In this document: positions 22,801 to 33,649 of the stretch, in pieces
Position numbering within the stretch: position 1 is the stretch's first letter
How the letters are laid out: each line of letters opens with the position of its first letter
DNA from: Augochlora pura
Taxonomy: Eukaryota > Arthropoda > Insecta > Hymenoptera > Halictidae
Reading direction: 5' to 3'
Assembly (NCBI RefSeq): GCF_028453695.1
Contig: NC_135776.1
Coordinates: 11,168,663-11,232,662 of the forward strand
DNA: 64,000 bases
Translations under genes and position numbers: made by a program
The notes under the pieces: generated by a model
Database searches by the model: none
The model's input: the letters and a program-made list of their open reading frames with translations, nothing else
Told to the model about the DNA's origin: nothing

Positions 22801-23088
22801 TAAATAAATAATTGCTCTCGAAGCAATTTTAACTGCATGTATATCTAAAATAATTTTCCTGGCTTATAGTATTTCTATTCTATGAAACTAAATTCATTTT
22901 ATTAAACTAAATTCATTAAATTAAATTAAATTCATATCATTAAATTAAATAAATATGAATATTGCGACTCTTATCAGTAGCTTTATTTTGAACAATTTTT
23001 TAAATCTAAATTTTATCAGCAAACATTTTGAAACGTGATACAACAATTTCAAGAGCGCCTCAGATTCACCTCTCGGATACAAAGGGTT
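22801..23088 (-). mobile_element. GCACTCGAG-type MITE, reverse orientation
   Basis: On the minus strand it begins TTAACCCTTTGTATCCGAGAG and contains CTGAGGCGCTC and AAATTTAGATTT. It ends in an AGTTAAAATTGCTTCGAGAGC block at 22801-22830. The interior carries a TTAAATTAAATTCAT simple run. Confidence 0.65.
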
Positions 23089-23138
23089 AAGCCTCAAACC
23101 AAGTACCCGACTGGATCGATTTTATTATACTATGGTGT

Positions 23139-23865
23139 CCCATTTTCATCCTTTTTTATGCGAAATCAATAGGCGATATTTGTTGTTTAAGGTTGGTTTA
23201 TAGCCGTTCTGCTGTATTACTTCTTCCAGTTCTCAGGAAGCCTTATTATATCCTCTTTACAAAACAATTCAAACGTACTTGCAAAATATTCATCGAGCTG
23301 CGTCTTTATCTCACTTTTGGATTTCTGACATTTATCACGGAGAGAATTTTTTAACGAGAGATACAATTAATAATCGGATGGGGCAAGGTCTGGGGAGTTA
23401 GGAAGATCAGGTAGAATCAAACTGGAAGAGTCTCTGTCATACGGCCAACGCAACATGGCGGTCTTGCGTTGTCGCGATGAAAAACTACGCCTCGTCGGTT
23501 CGCCATTTCTGCCGTTTTTCGGCTACGGCGGCTTTTAATTTATCCAGTTGATTGCAATATTTTGCAGAATCGATCGTTTCACTTTGTAGAAGGAGCTCGT
23601 AGTACACTACACCTTTCCAGTCTCACCAAATGCGTAAAAGAACTTTCTTCGGACGAAGTTCTGGCTTCGCAATAGTCGAAGGTCGATTTTCCATGGACCA
23701 AGTGCATTTTCGATGCACATTTTCATATGAAATTCAAGTCTCGTCTCTAGTGACTTGGCTCTTTAAAAAAGGATTTGTTTTGTGTCGCTGAAGATCCAAA
23801 TCGCCCGTAGAGATGCGGTTCATAAGGCCGGTCTTCGTGAATTGGTGTGGAACCTAAACTTCATA
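23139..23865 (-). pseudogene. Mariner transposase pseudogene (catalytic domain), frameshifted
   Basis: Three shifting minus-strand frames give the mariner order: VPHQFTK, LMNRIST, NPFLKSQVTRDET (first Asp codon 23743-23745), ISYENVHRK, KPELRPKKVLLRIW, DWKGVVYYELL, YCNQLDKLKAAVAEKR, then VVFHRDNARP (second Asp 23471-23473), PDLAPSDY (third Asp 23373-23375) and a C-terminal ENWKK. DD34D mariner transposases (~345 aa) cut and paste DNA at TA sites. The N-terminal DNA-binding domain is missing: the relic begins near family residue 120 and is cut off near a TTAA MITE. Stops at VTRDET* and after SDY, plus frameshifts (98 bp rather than 105 bp between Asp 2 and 3), make it dead. The 3' terminus (GGATGAAAATGGGACACC on minus) is at about 23139. 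Confidence 0.9.
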
Positions 23866-23888
23866 CCGATTCACATATGCCATCTTGA

Positions 23889-24217
23889 TTAACCCCTTGC
23901 ACTACGATTTCTTTCATAACTGCGTTGATTAACACTTTTTCATCCTTAATGATTTCCTTGATGCAACCAGAGAATTTTTGTTTCCTAATTGTCTTTATTT
24001 ACCTTCATTTTTTAATTTTGCTGTCAGAAGATTCAAATTTTGTTTCGATTTAATAGAGACGATAGACAGTCATATTTATTAGGTTGAAAACTATGAAACG
24101 TGTTTGTTTAATCCGTGTCCTGCTGCGACGCCCGCTTCATAGTTACCAGCCTAATATTAAATTGTACATAAAATGTTCGTTACGAGCCTGACTCGATATC
24201 ATAGTGCAACGGGTTAA
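23889..24217 (+). mobile_element. TTAA MITE, 329 bp (TTAACCCCTTGCACTACGAT type)
   Basis: Left TTAACCCCTTGCACTACGAT; the reverse complement of the right end is TTAACCCGTTGCACTATGAT, 18 of 20 identical. TTAA at both ends. A diverged copy lies at 54009-54247. It lies directly against the truncated edge of the mariner pseudogene. Confidence 0.88.
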
Positions 24218-24890
24218 ATAATTATGTACACTTTGTCATGTACGGACAACACACACGTTGTCTTGTCAGTATTAGTGGTATCCACTCTCTCGCGCACATT
24301 ATGTCGCGGATGTTCATCGAGCATACTCCCAATATCAGACATAACTTCCCGCGGAAAGGACTTATGGGACACCCTAATAACATTGTTTCCGTTTTCTTGG
24401 GCGAAGCCGGCCGTCACCCAGAATTATACCCGAATTTCGCGGGGCGTGCGACCGCTATTGGGTAATTGTACCGGTGTAAATAGTAAGCGAAGGCAATCAA
24501 TGGACAATTGAACGAATGGTACCGACCGGTGCATCGACACACGACGTCACCACCGCAGCTATCTGTCGTCCTACCAATTCCATCACGTTCAACCAACGAC
24601 TCGCTGCCCCATACGCTGCGTGTATTTCATTTGGTGGTCAACTCGACTAGACGCCTCTGTGTCTCCTCCTCCTCCTACTACTCCCCCATCCCCTCGAAAA
24701 CCCCAGATAATAGTACACACCTTGGTTACCGTGTGATCGGCCCGGTATAACTGCACGGCTGCGCGTGCCTGTGTTATCAATGCAACATTACCAAGGCTTT
24801 CCGACGTGTCCACCTGTGCCTGTCCACGCCGCCGTGTGGTCGATTCCTTGGAAAAGCGGGACAGAGATCGTTATGATTTCAAAACGGTTA
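24218..24890. other. CpG-rich stretch without a supported gene
   Basis: Frames of 60-95 codons overlap in four reading frames across 24214-24813. This is typical of stop-poor GC-rich DNA and none shows a domain. Confidence 0.35.
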
Positions 24891-25403
24891 AAGAGGATTG
24901 CGGATATTCAATTGCAGTTATGTTAGAATTGTTGGCAAATTTTCAATTAATGTGTTTGCAATGTTTGTATAATTTTGATACGTTATTTTAGATTTTATTA
25001 ATGAATTGAACCTTGTTGATTATATTTAATTATTACATTATATAATATAATTATAATATACATAAAATATACATAACATTTATTATTGTTGGAATTTCAA
25101 CGATGGCTACCGATGGAAAACAGACCCAGCAAACTGTTTTATGGCCCTTTATGAGGGTGAACCGTTAGCGACGAAGGCCCACGGATTTGTCAGTTCAAAA
25201 ACAGAAACTGGACCGTGAGGTTGCCACCTCGGATTACCACTATCACTGTATATATTTTTCTCTGTATATGTAGTTCTGTTATACATCACTTATTCTACTG
25301 GATACGCGAATGTTCTGAAGTATTAAATTGAATTAAAAATAAAGTGTATTAAAGTTTTAATTCAAAAGCTTTCAACAATTATGTTATATTATATTATATC
25401 CTA
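24891..25403. other. AT-rich sequence, no gene seen
   Basis: A TTATAATATA run at about 25020-25080 and a short GC-richer piece at 25100-25230. Nothing recognised. Confidence 0.35.
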
Positions 25404-25812
25404 TTGGGTTGGTAATTAAGTGATTGCGGATTTTGTTAATATAATGATCTCACATTCTTTTGTTTTATCAACGTGTTCAAAGTAATTAGATATATTGTTT
25501 TCTTACTGTCTGGACTTTCATCTTCAATTTGGTAAGAAAATTGTATCGATTGGTTATTTAGTTTCGTTTTTATTACAGTTTGAAGATGGAAGGGCATGGC
25601 GCGCGTATCAGACATATTTTATTACATTATTTCTAAAAAAGCAAGCATCGCAGGCATGATTTTTATGTTATATACAGTATATTAAAATGAAGCCTTGAAA
25701 GAAAGGCACTGTCAAAATTGATTTGTCTAATTGAATAAACTTATATTTTTAAGCAAAAGAATTGAATTTTCCATCTTATTTTAAATCCGCAATTACTTAG
25801 TTGCCAAACCAA
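25404..25812 (+). mobile_element. Internally deleted mariner, ~409 bp
   Basis: Left TTGGGTTGGTAATTAAGTGA then TTGCGGATTT; the reverse complement of the right end is TTGGTTTGGCAACTAAGTAA then TTGCGGATTT. TA precedes the left end; the right-hand duplication is eroded. The same derivative occurs at 27920-28332 with matching internal sequence, so both descend from one deleted master. It keeps the 5' leader and about 45 codons of transposase, then joins directly to the 3' end. Confidence 0.88.
25586..25725 (+). pseudogene. Mariner transposase N-terminus in the deleted element
   Basis: From the ATG at 25586 the codons read MEGHGARIRHILLHYF, then a stop, and later in the same frame family EALKERHCQN. 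These are the first and second helix-turn-helix landmarks of a mariner transposase (an RHILLYYFQKG-like helix, then an EALKERQCQNWF-like helix). All catalytic residues are absent through the internal deletion. The copy at 27920-28332 shows RHTSLYYFQKG and EALKESQCQN in the same places, confirming the reading. Confidence 0.75.
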
Positions 25813-26359
25813 CAGTTATTATCACAACATATTATATTTTATATTCGGTAAACAACAGTGTAGTAATTAAAAGAAAAAATATTAGTGAAAACAGATTATT
25901 TTTAACTTTTAAATAATTATAAATAGATCAAATTAATATCGTTTAACGCTAATCTCGTTAAGATATAAAAATGTTTACTGTTTACTGTTACTTTTAATCA
26001 ACTCTTAGCCAATGTACTTTTAAACAGGAATACAGAAACAAAAGAAAGCAAAGAATTTTAAATCGATTTCGATTCGATAGCAAAACAATATTCTCAATTG
26101 TACTATACCTACAGGTCCCAGGTGCGTCGCATGTCCAATTGAGCCAATTGTAGACGGATACAAATTATTGCATAAACTGACCAATGCAATTAGTCCAGGT
26201 TCAGTTGCACTGCAACGAATCCGGCCTGCCCCCTTAGTTAGCTCCCCTGTGTCTGACTTGTTACTGCCGAATCTACTGTAGAATTGACGACACGATTTAA
26301 TACGACCTGCTTGCAGTGGTACACATCGAATCTGTTGCACCGGGTCTTTCATTGCATCG
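25813..26359. other. AT-rich then mixed sequence, no gene supported
   Basis: The minus-strand frame 26020-26466 (148 codons) crosses this region, a minisatellite and a MITE. Its ATG and first residues come from the MITE, and its Lys-Glu-Asn-Phe repeats from the minisatellite. I see no recognisable domain in the remaining ~100 residues. Confidence 0.4.
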
Positions 26360-26431
26360 ATTTCTCTTTTAAAATTCTCTTTCTCTCTTTTAAAATTCTC
26401 TTTTTCTCTTTTAAAATTCTCTTTTTCTCTT
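26360..26431. repeat. 21-bp minisatellite, ~3.5 units
   Basis: CTCTTTTAAAATTCTCTTT repeats about every 19-21 bp. Each unit holds a TTAA-containing TTTTAAAA, the target used by the adjoining MITE. Confidence 0.85.
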
Positions 26432-26598
26432 TTAACCCATTGACTACGACAGACTTTGATACGCACCGGCCTTACTATACGGTAGGAATTGAGTTACGAA
26501 GATTTACGTTCACGATTAACAAAAATTTACTCAGTGTGATCGATGAAACACATAACAAAATTTATCTTGAAAATATATCGATGCAGCCAAGTGGTTAA
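26432..26598. mobile_element. TTAA MITE, 167 bp
   Basis: Left TTAACCCATTGACTACGACAG; the reverse complement of the right end is TTAACCACTTGGCTGCATCG. The inverted termini are imperfect and TTAA is at both ends. It sits in the last unit of the 21-bp minisatellite. Confidence 0.7.
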
Positions 26599-26633
26599 GG
26601 TAAAGTCATTCTTATATTAGTTTGTAACGAGTA

Positions 26634-26860
26634 ATATAATCCTTTGCAATCGAGTGGTGATTCTGAGACACCGCTAAGATTTGTCTATCGCATCCAAAAT
26701 AATTTGTATACTAAGAAAGTTTAGATTTAAAAAATTGTTAAAAGTGTAACTCGGTAAAGTGTTAAAATTACATTCTATACCATCACTGCATTGCAAAATG
26801 ATTGAACAAGCAAAATCTTCTTAAAATTAACTCGATCTAAAATATGAATTTTATTTTATT
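26634..26860 (+). mobile_element. GCACTCGAG-type MITE fragment, right end lost
   Basis: Starts TATAATCCTTTGCAATCGAG then TGGTGATTCTGAGACACC and contains TTTAGATTTAAAAAATTGTT. The terminal GAGTGCAAAGGG part is absent. Confidence 0.65.
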
Positions 26861-27745
26861 TCCAACTTATCACGTATTATACAGAAAATAATTGTAGATG
26901 CTAATTGTAAATATTGAATCGTCTCTATCCGATCACTTACATTAATACTCGTTACACTGAATTAATTTCGCAAGAATTATAAAACAAATAGAAATGTCAA
27001 TTCAGAAAAGCTGATCAAATTATTATAATTTCAATTTAAATGTATTAAAAAGGAAACGAAGAAATTCAAAAAGATATAGAACCCCGCGTACTGTACTACG
27101 TACCAATTTTCCATTCGTGCCATGATTCGCAAAAATTATACCGTTCTCAAGAATGCCGAAGGACTTTCTACACGCACTGTACTTCCTACGATGTCTCTTC
27201 CACCTAGGTATACGTACGATTGTTCCGGTCCTATCGTGGTCGACGAGATACACTTACAGATTTCGTAGACAACACTACACGGTCGCAGTGAAAGGGGCCA
27301 ATGAAAAATGAGCGGCCCGAACACGCCGCCGCGTCGAGACGGGGAATGGAATGCTTGTATCTCACGTTGGGACACGTAGTCCTCGAAATTTAGTGTCGGC
27401 TCCAGCCGCTGAAATACATTTTTCTTCCACTGATGTAATTATTATCTTTCGCGCCTGCCGCGCGGAAACAATGGGGACCCGGTATCCAATACAGTTTTCC
27501 ACGGTTCAATTAGAGAGCGGCAACGTTCGAAGTTGCCGATAGCAGTTGCCGGCCCTACACGCCGAACCAATGGCGACGGTAACGAGTGCGCCGCAGATGC
27601 GGCCAATTTCCGCTCGGATCAGCTAACCGGATCCTCCTCTAGCCTCTAGAAAGACGCGGGTCCGCGACCGCTCGATATTCACTCCATCGTTTTATGCGAG
27701 AGTCATCGGTCTACGCTTTATGACACTTTATCTCGTAATGCAGTT
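26861..27745. other. AT-rich, then CpG-rich stretch (27280-27720), no gene supported
   Basis: Overlapping frames of 63-79 codons on both strands at 27023-27542. None recognised. Confidence 0.35.
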
Positions 27746-28393
27746 TTAAACCCTTCCCGCCCGAGTGGCCATCCTGAGGCGACGTTAAAATTCTACGATC
27801 GCGTTCCGAAATAATGCTTATACCAACGGGGATTAGATTTGAAACATTGTTGAAAGTGAAGGACGCCAAACAATTTCGTATGCATAAAATGCACTTTGTT
27901 GTATAGGATGAGAATATTATTGGGTTGGCAACTGAGTGATTGCGGATATCGTTAATAGATGGTCTTGGTACGTTCTCTTGTTCTGTTAATGCGTTCAAAG
28001 TTCTTAACTTATATTGTTTTCTTGTTGCTTGGTCTTCCATCTCGAATTTAGAAATAAAATTGTATCGATTAGTTAGTTACTAGTTTCGTTTTTATCATAG
28101 TTTAAAAATAGAAGAACAAGACGTACATTTCAGACATACTTCATTGTATTATTTCCAAAAAGGCTTTTCGCTTTACAAGCACATAAATTATACGTTGTAT
28201 ATGGACATGAAGCGTTGAAAGAAAGTCAGTGTCAAAATTGCTTTGCTTAATTGAAGAAAGTTATATTTTTAAGAAAAAGTTTTGAATTTTTAATTTTATC
28301 TAAACTCCGCAATCGCTTAGTTGCCAATCCAATATAAGTCAGAGAAATTATTTTAAAGTTACAGTTAAAATTGTTTCGAATGTAAAGGGTTAA
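27746..28393 (+). mobile_element. GCACTCGAG-type TTAA MITE interrupted by a mariner
   Basis: Left TTAAACCCTTCCCGCCCGAG; right GTTTCGAATGTAAAGGGTTAA. Removing the 413-bp mariner at 27920-28332 leaves about 235 bp, close to the 232 bp of the intact copy at 21779-22010. The MITE inserted first and the mariner later. Confidence 0.88.
27920..28332 (+). mobile_element. Internally deleted mariner nested in a MITE, 413 bp
   Basis: Left TTGGGTTGGCAACTGAGTGA then TTGCGG; the reverse complement of the right end is TTGGATTGGCAACTAAGCGA then TTGCGG. Flanked by TA (27918-27919 and 28333-28334). The interior matches 25404-25812. It keeps degenerate N-terminal codons (RHTSLYYFQKG; EALKESQCQN) whose start is changed from ATG to ATA. 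Confidence 0.92.
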
Positions 28394-28429
28394 TACTTAC
28401 AATATCTACAGAATGTACGAATAAGAGTA

Positions 28430-28557
28430 CTAAAAACCCTTTCAATCATATCAACGAATATCATAGAATGCACTTTGTTATACAAAATGGAAACACTAGA
28501 AGTCAGAGAAATTATCCTAGATTTATAGTTAAAATTGTTTCGAGTGCAAAGGGTTAA
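28430..28557 (+). mobile_element. GCACTCGAG-type MITE, right half
   Basis: Contains GAATGCACTTTGTTATACAA, then GTCAGAGAAATTATCC, and ends GTTTCGAGTGCAAAGGGTTAA. The left half is missing or too diverged. Confidence 0.75.
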
Positions 28558-28775
28558 TGTGTTCTCCACTCTGAACACTTCATCACTGAAATTGTTTAAC
28601 CACGTCTCAATTTTTACAGTAATACAGTTTAGATTTAAAAAATTGTTAAGTAGTGAAACTGATGAAAGTACAAGAAGGTAACAAAGTACACTTTGTTGCA
28701 TAAAATGGAAATACTATAAGACAGAGAAATTGTTTTAAATTTATAGTTAAAAATGCATCGAGTGCAAAGGGTTAT
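28554..28775 (+). mobile_element. GCACTCGAG-type MITE with variant left end, ~221 bp
   Basis: Starts TTAATGTGTTCTCCACTCTG, sharing its TTAA with the preceding copy, and ends GCATCGAGTGCAAAGGGTTA. Nearly the same as 22258-22489. Confidence 0.8.
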
Positions 28776-28945
28776 AAACTTGCACTGTAGTAATAACGAA
28801 TGAGATTCGCGACGAAAATTTTATACATAATCTACTAAATATTAATGATATTTATTATATGACGATTAATAATGATATTTATTCCTCGAAATTGAAATAA
28901 AATTTGAATCTTTTGTTATAGAATTCAAGAAACGAAATTAAATGG
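28776..28945 (+). repeat. Block duplicated at 22490-22640
   Basis: AATAACGAATGAGATTCGCG and CGAAATTGAAATAAAATTTG follow the MITE in the same order as at 22500-22600. Confidence 0.55.
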
Positions 28946-29699
28946 TGATATAAAAAAAATAAAGATTGTGTTACTAATAATAATAATCTTCATAATACAG
29001 TAACATTAATAACAACTTCTATAAATAATAATTAAATTAATACAATGGTAAGAATTATTAATATAAGAATTATGTTTTTTCGACTATTAGTTCGTAACAT
29101 ACAACTATTTGATTTTCAATGTTCATAAACCGACTGATTATTTGATGCTCAGTATATGTGCTAATTTTTCGCTTGTTTTTGCGGTTTATATTTAAAAAAA
29201 AGTGAAAGTTAATTTTCAATGCTATTTATTTGATCGAATTCGTTTCTATTTATGTAGGACGTCGAACTGTATCAAAGTGTTTATAAAGGACGGTATAAAT
29301 ATAGAAACATTCGTAGACCGTGAATTGCATTTCGTCAATATTAATGTTAATTTACGAGAATGTATTTGATCATAATTAGGTTGAATTACCTGGGAACAGC
29401 TTCTATGTATGTACATATAATTGGACACGCGATTTAAACTTAAAAGCAGGCTTCGGATCAAATGAACTCGGACAACTAGCAAGAGTTAATCCAACTAATG
29501 AATATTGAAGTGTTAAATTATTATTAGGTCTTTAGCACGCGCTAATAGCACATATCAAATGACGAGAGCGAACGAGGAATACGGCAGCTGATATCTATTC
29601 GGTCGTGTTTGTGAACGGCCAGATTCAATTATTTGGAAAATACGACTCTATTTAAATGTAATAAATCCATTGATAATATTTGAGCAGTACGCTGCACAA
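28946..29699. other. AT-rich sequence, no gene seen
   Basis: AATAAT simple runs at 28970-29080. The minus frame 29246-29482 (78 codons) is unrecognised. Confidence 0.35.
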
Positions 29700-30045
29700 A
29701 TCGATTCTTTTTGAAAAATTTTAAATATAACTTTACAATTTCAATTTGAAAACTTTTAAATTTAAGTTTAAAGTTTCAGTTTGAAAAATCTTAATTTCAC
29801 ATTTAAAGTTTCACTTTGAGTAATCTTAAATTTAAGTTCAATGTTTCAGTTTCAAAAATCTTAAATTTCACTTTAAAATTTCAGTTTTAAAAATCTTTAA
29901 TTTAACTTTAAAGTTTCAAATCAAAAACTCTTAAAATTAACGTTAAAATTTCAATTTAAAATCTCTTAAAATCAACTTCAAAATCACAACTTAAAAACTC
30001 TTGAAAACTTTAAAATTTCAGTTTGAAAACTTCTCAATTTAAGCG
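29700..30045. repeat. ~35-bp minisatellite, about 9-10 units
   Basis: Units of the form TTTAAAGTTTCAGTTTGAAA followed by AATCTTAAATTTAAC, with drift along the array. Confidence 0.85.
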
Positions 30046-30537
30046 AGAAGAATCAAAGCGAACATCTCTGATTATAATAATAAAAGTAAATCTGAATCAC
30101 TCGCTTTGATTGATAACAATATATCATTTTCAAATGGATCTACGCTTTCTATTTCCTTATTTCACGTTACGACAGCAGAAGGAAATTTCTCCGATCGTTG
30201 AAAGTTCAGCGGGACAATATGTTACGCTGTTAATTCGTCTGCCGTGGTGTCATAGTGTTCGGTGAGAGAATCTTGTTTGAATAAACGTCGCGCGTTTAAA
30301 CGCACACGGTATTAATTCTAGACACAAGTCTCGTTTCCCAGACGACCTAGCGACGCGACGAAGACCATGGAGGAAGATTTGTCCGCGGACAATGTTCTTG
30401 CTCCTCGTAGAAACTCCGAGAGGGATTGCATCTAGCTGAAGCAATAATTACGACATGCAGCTAGTCAAGTGAGCTTCCAAATGGAAATTCTAGAACGCTT
30501 TAGTCAGGAATAAAAGATCACTTTGTCTGAAAAATTA
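30046..30537. other. Unique sequence, no gene seen
   Basis: CpG-richer at 30180-30440. The 64-codon minus frame there is unrecognised. Confidence 0.3.
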
Positions 30538-30930
30538 ACCCGTCGCAGTCGTGGTCATTTTAAACTCAAAATTCAAAATTGTTTTTATAGCATAATAAAC
30601 TGTATAATATACTATATACTATATATTTTTAGTACGCTTTAGTTATGAATAAAAAATCATTTCGCGGTCGTAGCTATTTTAAACACAAAATTCAAAATTG
30701 TCTGTATAATATAATAAATTATATAATATACTATACATATATTATGTAGTACATATACTATACTATGCATATTAAAGAGATCATGTTCTCCCGAGCTTAC
30801 ATCAGATGCTTGAAAATATACTATAAATGTATAGTTCTCATGTATAATATGTATATTATACATAATACTACATATTATATACATATTATAGTAAATGTAT
30901 AACAAGTATAGTACTCATGTGGCATATCTA
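30538..30930. repeat. Two tandem copies of a GTCGTGGTCATTTTAAAC unit plus AT simple sequence
   Basis: ATTTTAAACTCAAAATTCAA at about 30558 recurs as ATTTTAAACACAAAATTCAA at about 30673, each followed by TATAATATAATAAA-type sequence. The first follows TTAACCCGTCGCAGTCG, a MITE-like left terminus, and the same segment occurs at 38682-38755. The remainder is TATA-rich. Confidence 0.6.
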
Positions 30931-32079
30931 TAATCTCTGCAGATAACAAACGTGTTAAATGGAATTCGTTTACTCGTTTCAATACTGTATTAATTAACCC
31001 ATTGATTAAGACTAATTTATTTAATGCTGACTCTACAAAACACAAACGTTAACTATGTATATTATAATAGTTTGTAAAAGTAACATGAAGGTAATTATTC
31101 ACAATGTCCAAAGAAATCAATTTCTGAATAATTTTCCATGAATGCATTCTTGAAAGTAAATTCTAAATCTGATAATCGACGTACTAACGAGCCTGTAGTT
31201 CTAGCGTTAATAACAAAGTACACGTAAGGTCAAGATTAATCATAATAATTGCCCTTTTATGCTTTACGTATCTCATTCATCTTAACCAAAGATTTTCCCA
31301 TGACGTTATCATAAAAATTACTTTTTAAAAGCATTTTATCGTCAGTGTATAATGCACGTGTCAATCAAACTGTTAATACATTAGGCGCGACAGATTTTTA
31401 AACGCAGATAGTTTAAAAATTCTTGCAAATTTAGAATTAGAATTCGTTTTCTTTCGTTCTTTCTTCCTTTCCTTCTCTCTTTCTTCTTTCTTTCACGAAA
31501 TAATTTGATATAAAATAGTAAACGCTGAAATATTTGCATAAGTAAATTCTATTTGAAAATATTGTTTTATTTAATGCTTAAATGAAATAATATTTAAAAA
31601 TGCTATTTTGTTAAATACTTAAATCATGAAGAAATATTATTTACTACTCGGATTCAAATATCAAATATTGACAATACTAAACTGAATGTAAGAAATGCAA
31701 ATTTGTAAAGTAAGTATATTTTTCATAACTGTCACTCGTTGTCTCCTACTTGAACAATTCATTGCAATAATATTAAAGGAAATGTACGAAAAATTAATTT
31801 TTTCAAAGATACACGCTAGAATATTTTCTTAAATAAGAACAAATAAAATATGAGAAGAACCAACTGACTCTTTCTCTTTTTCTTTTCTTTCTATCTCTGT
31901 ATTTATATAGTTGTCCAGTAAGAAGCCCGGTATTTATATCGTTTTCTAGCCTATGGAATTTCTTCTATGGAGTTGAGGTACCGAAACGACGTGATGACAT
32001 CTTGTCCTTATCTTATTTTGAAGTAACTCTGTCGCAACCGAAAAATATGTGTCTAGGGTTTATGGTTTATGGAACCCAT
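30931..32079. other. AT-rich sequence with a pyrimidine tract
   Basis: TTAACCCATTGATTAAGAC at about 30996 looks like a solitary MITE left end. A TTTC/CTTC pyrimidine tract runs 31443-31495. No gene seen. Confidence 0.35.
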
Positions 32080-32886
32080 GATTGGTTTTAGAGACGATTT
32101 GTCGAAATGCTTGATGGCGTGATCGGAGGTACGGTGCAAACGGCGCGTTGGTCCGGTGCATTACGAGAGACGTGCAATTTCCCAGCATGCGATGTAGCAT
32201 CAACAGGCAGTATTAATTTCTTATCTTCCTATTAATAATCCGGAGGCGACGTTGATAGAACCGAGCGGAAGCCTCGAGAACGCACGAACACTGTATTCGG
32301 CCATGCAAATCCCCCGTTTCAGTGTCGGCCGCGGTCGGCCATTTTTGCCGGTACTTCCCGGCCAGTGTAATTAATCATCGGTATTATATCATCCGCAGCA
32401 GTGGCACTCCAGCTGGGCATTACCCGTGCAGAAGCGCACGTGCACCGAAAACGCCGACGTCAGCCCGCTGCGCCGGTTACAAATAATATTCGGCAGCCGA
32501 TACCTCCGTGTAGTATTTGCCCAAGGTCGTGCGAATTAGAGCCAGTCGGAGTGAAACGCGTTCCCGCATCGCCTATGCAAACGACGCGCAAGACATTCGC
32601 GTATACGCGAGCTGCCAGCGAACTGGAAACCGATGTTTTTCCTCTAAACCCTCCGCAACCGCGGAGAATCCACTTCGCCGAGTTACTGCAGAATTGAGGA
32701 GATTCTGAAGACCGTTCCTCATTTTATTGCGCGCTGCATATCCTCCAATTAGTCTCGCCCGAAGCAGCAGTTTGGAAGTTAAAGGGGTATTACCGTTCGG
32801 GACTAACGATTTTAGACGATTCGAGAGACAAGTTGTTTTTAGGTTCCTCGTGTATCGATCACATTTTGCAATTACAGGGACGGTTC
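32080..32886. other. CpG-rich stretch without a supported gene
   Basis: The 98-codon frame 32401-32697 and its shadow at 32517-32708 have no recognisable domain. The segment includes GGTCGGCCATTTTTGCCGG near 32335. Confidence 0.35.
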
Positions 32887-33020
32887 ACGGGGTGTCCCAA
32901 AAGTTACTCGCGATAGCTCCTGGGGTTATTTCAAGCAATCTTTTCTTTACAATAAGTTTCTACGAGGCGTCGTTAACGAGTCATTAATGAAAAATAAAAC
33001 CAATTAAAGGCGAGCGATGA
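32887..33020 (+). mobile_element. Single arm of a GGGTGTCC fold-back MITE
   Basis: GGGGTGTCCCAAAAGT, CTCCTGGGGTTATTTCAAG and GTTAACGAGTCATTAATGAA match the arms of the elements at 39885-40233 and 40746-40977. No opposite arm is found downstream. Confidence 0.7.
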
Positions 33021-33649
33021 AGAAAATAAATAAAATAGTAATAACACGAATAAAACAGATGGATTTAATATTATTAATTATATTATAATTAATATTTAAT
33101 ACTAGTGTAAAATTTGAAATATAAAAATCTGAGTAGCTCTAGTTACCCTATATTACCCTAAATAACCTATTATAAAATCAAATAATACAAAAACTACTTT
33201 CAGAAAGATTGATTTAATAAGCGAAAGTAATACAATACAATAAAATTCAATACGACACGATACAATACAATACAATGCAGTACAATATAATGTAATAAAA
33301 TACTATATACTACAATATATAATAATATACAGTATAATATAACATAATAAGATTGTTTCAGATTTTTTACTAGTTCGTTTCCTTTATCATCAATTTTTCC
33401 AGTATCTGCTATTACACAATTTACCGAATTAATTTTGCGACGGCTAAAATCGAGAACCGATTACATGGTAAATATAGAAAACGTAGCGAATAACTTTTAT
33501 TAAAGATTACTAAAATATATTACATATATTATATTAGATTATTATATTAGGTAAAAACAGTGTTCAATGGTAACTACGATAAGGTGTCTTGCGGTAGAAA
33601 CAGTATTAACGCTTAATATGAAACAATAAATAGCTGGTAACATCGTCAC
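33021..33649. repeat. AT-rich, with a TACAA/ATACAATA simple tract at 33236-33350
   Basis: ATACAATACAATACAATGCA and variants. The remainder is AT-rich and unannotated. Confidence 0.6.
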
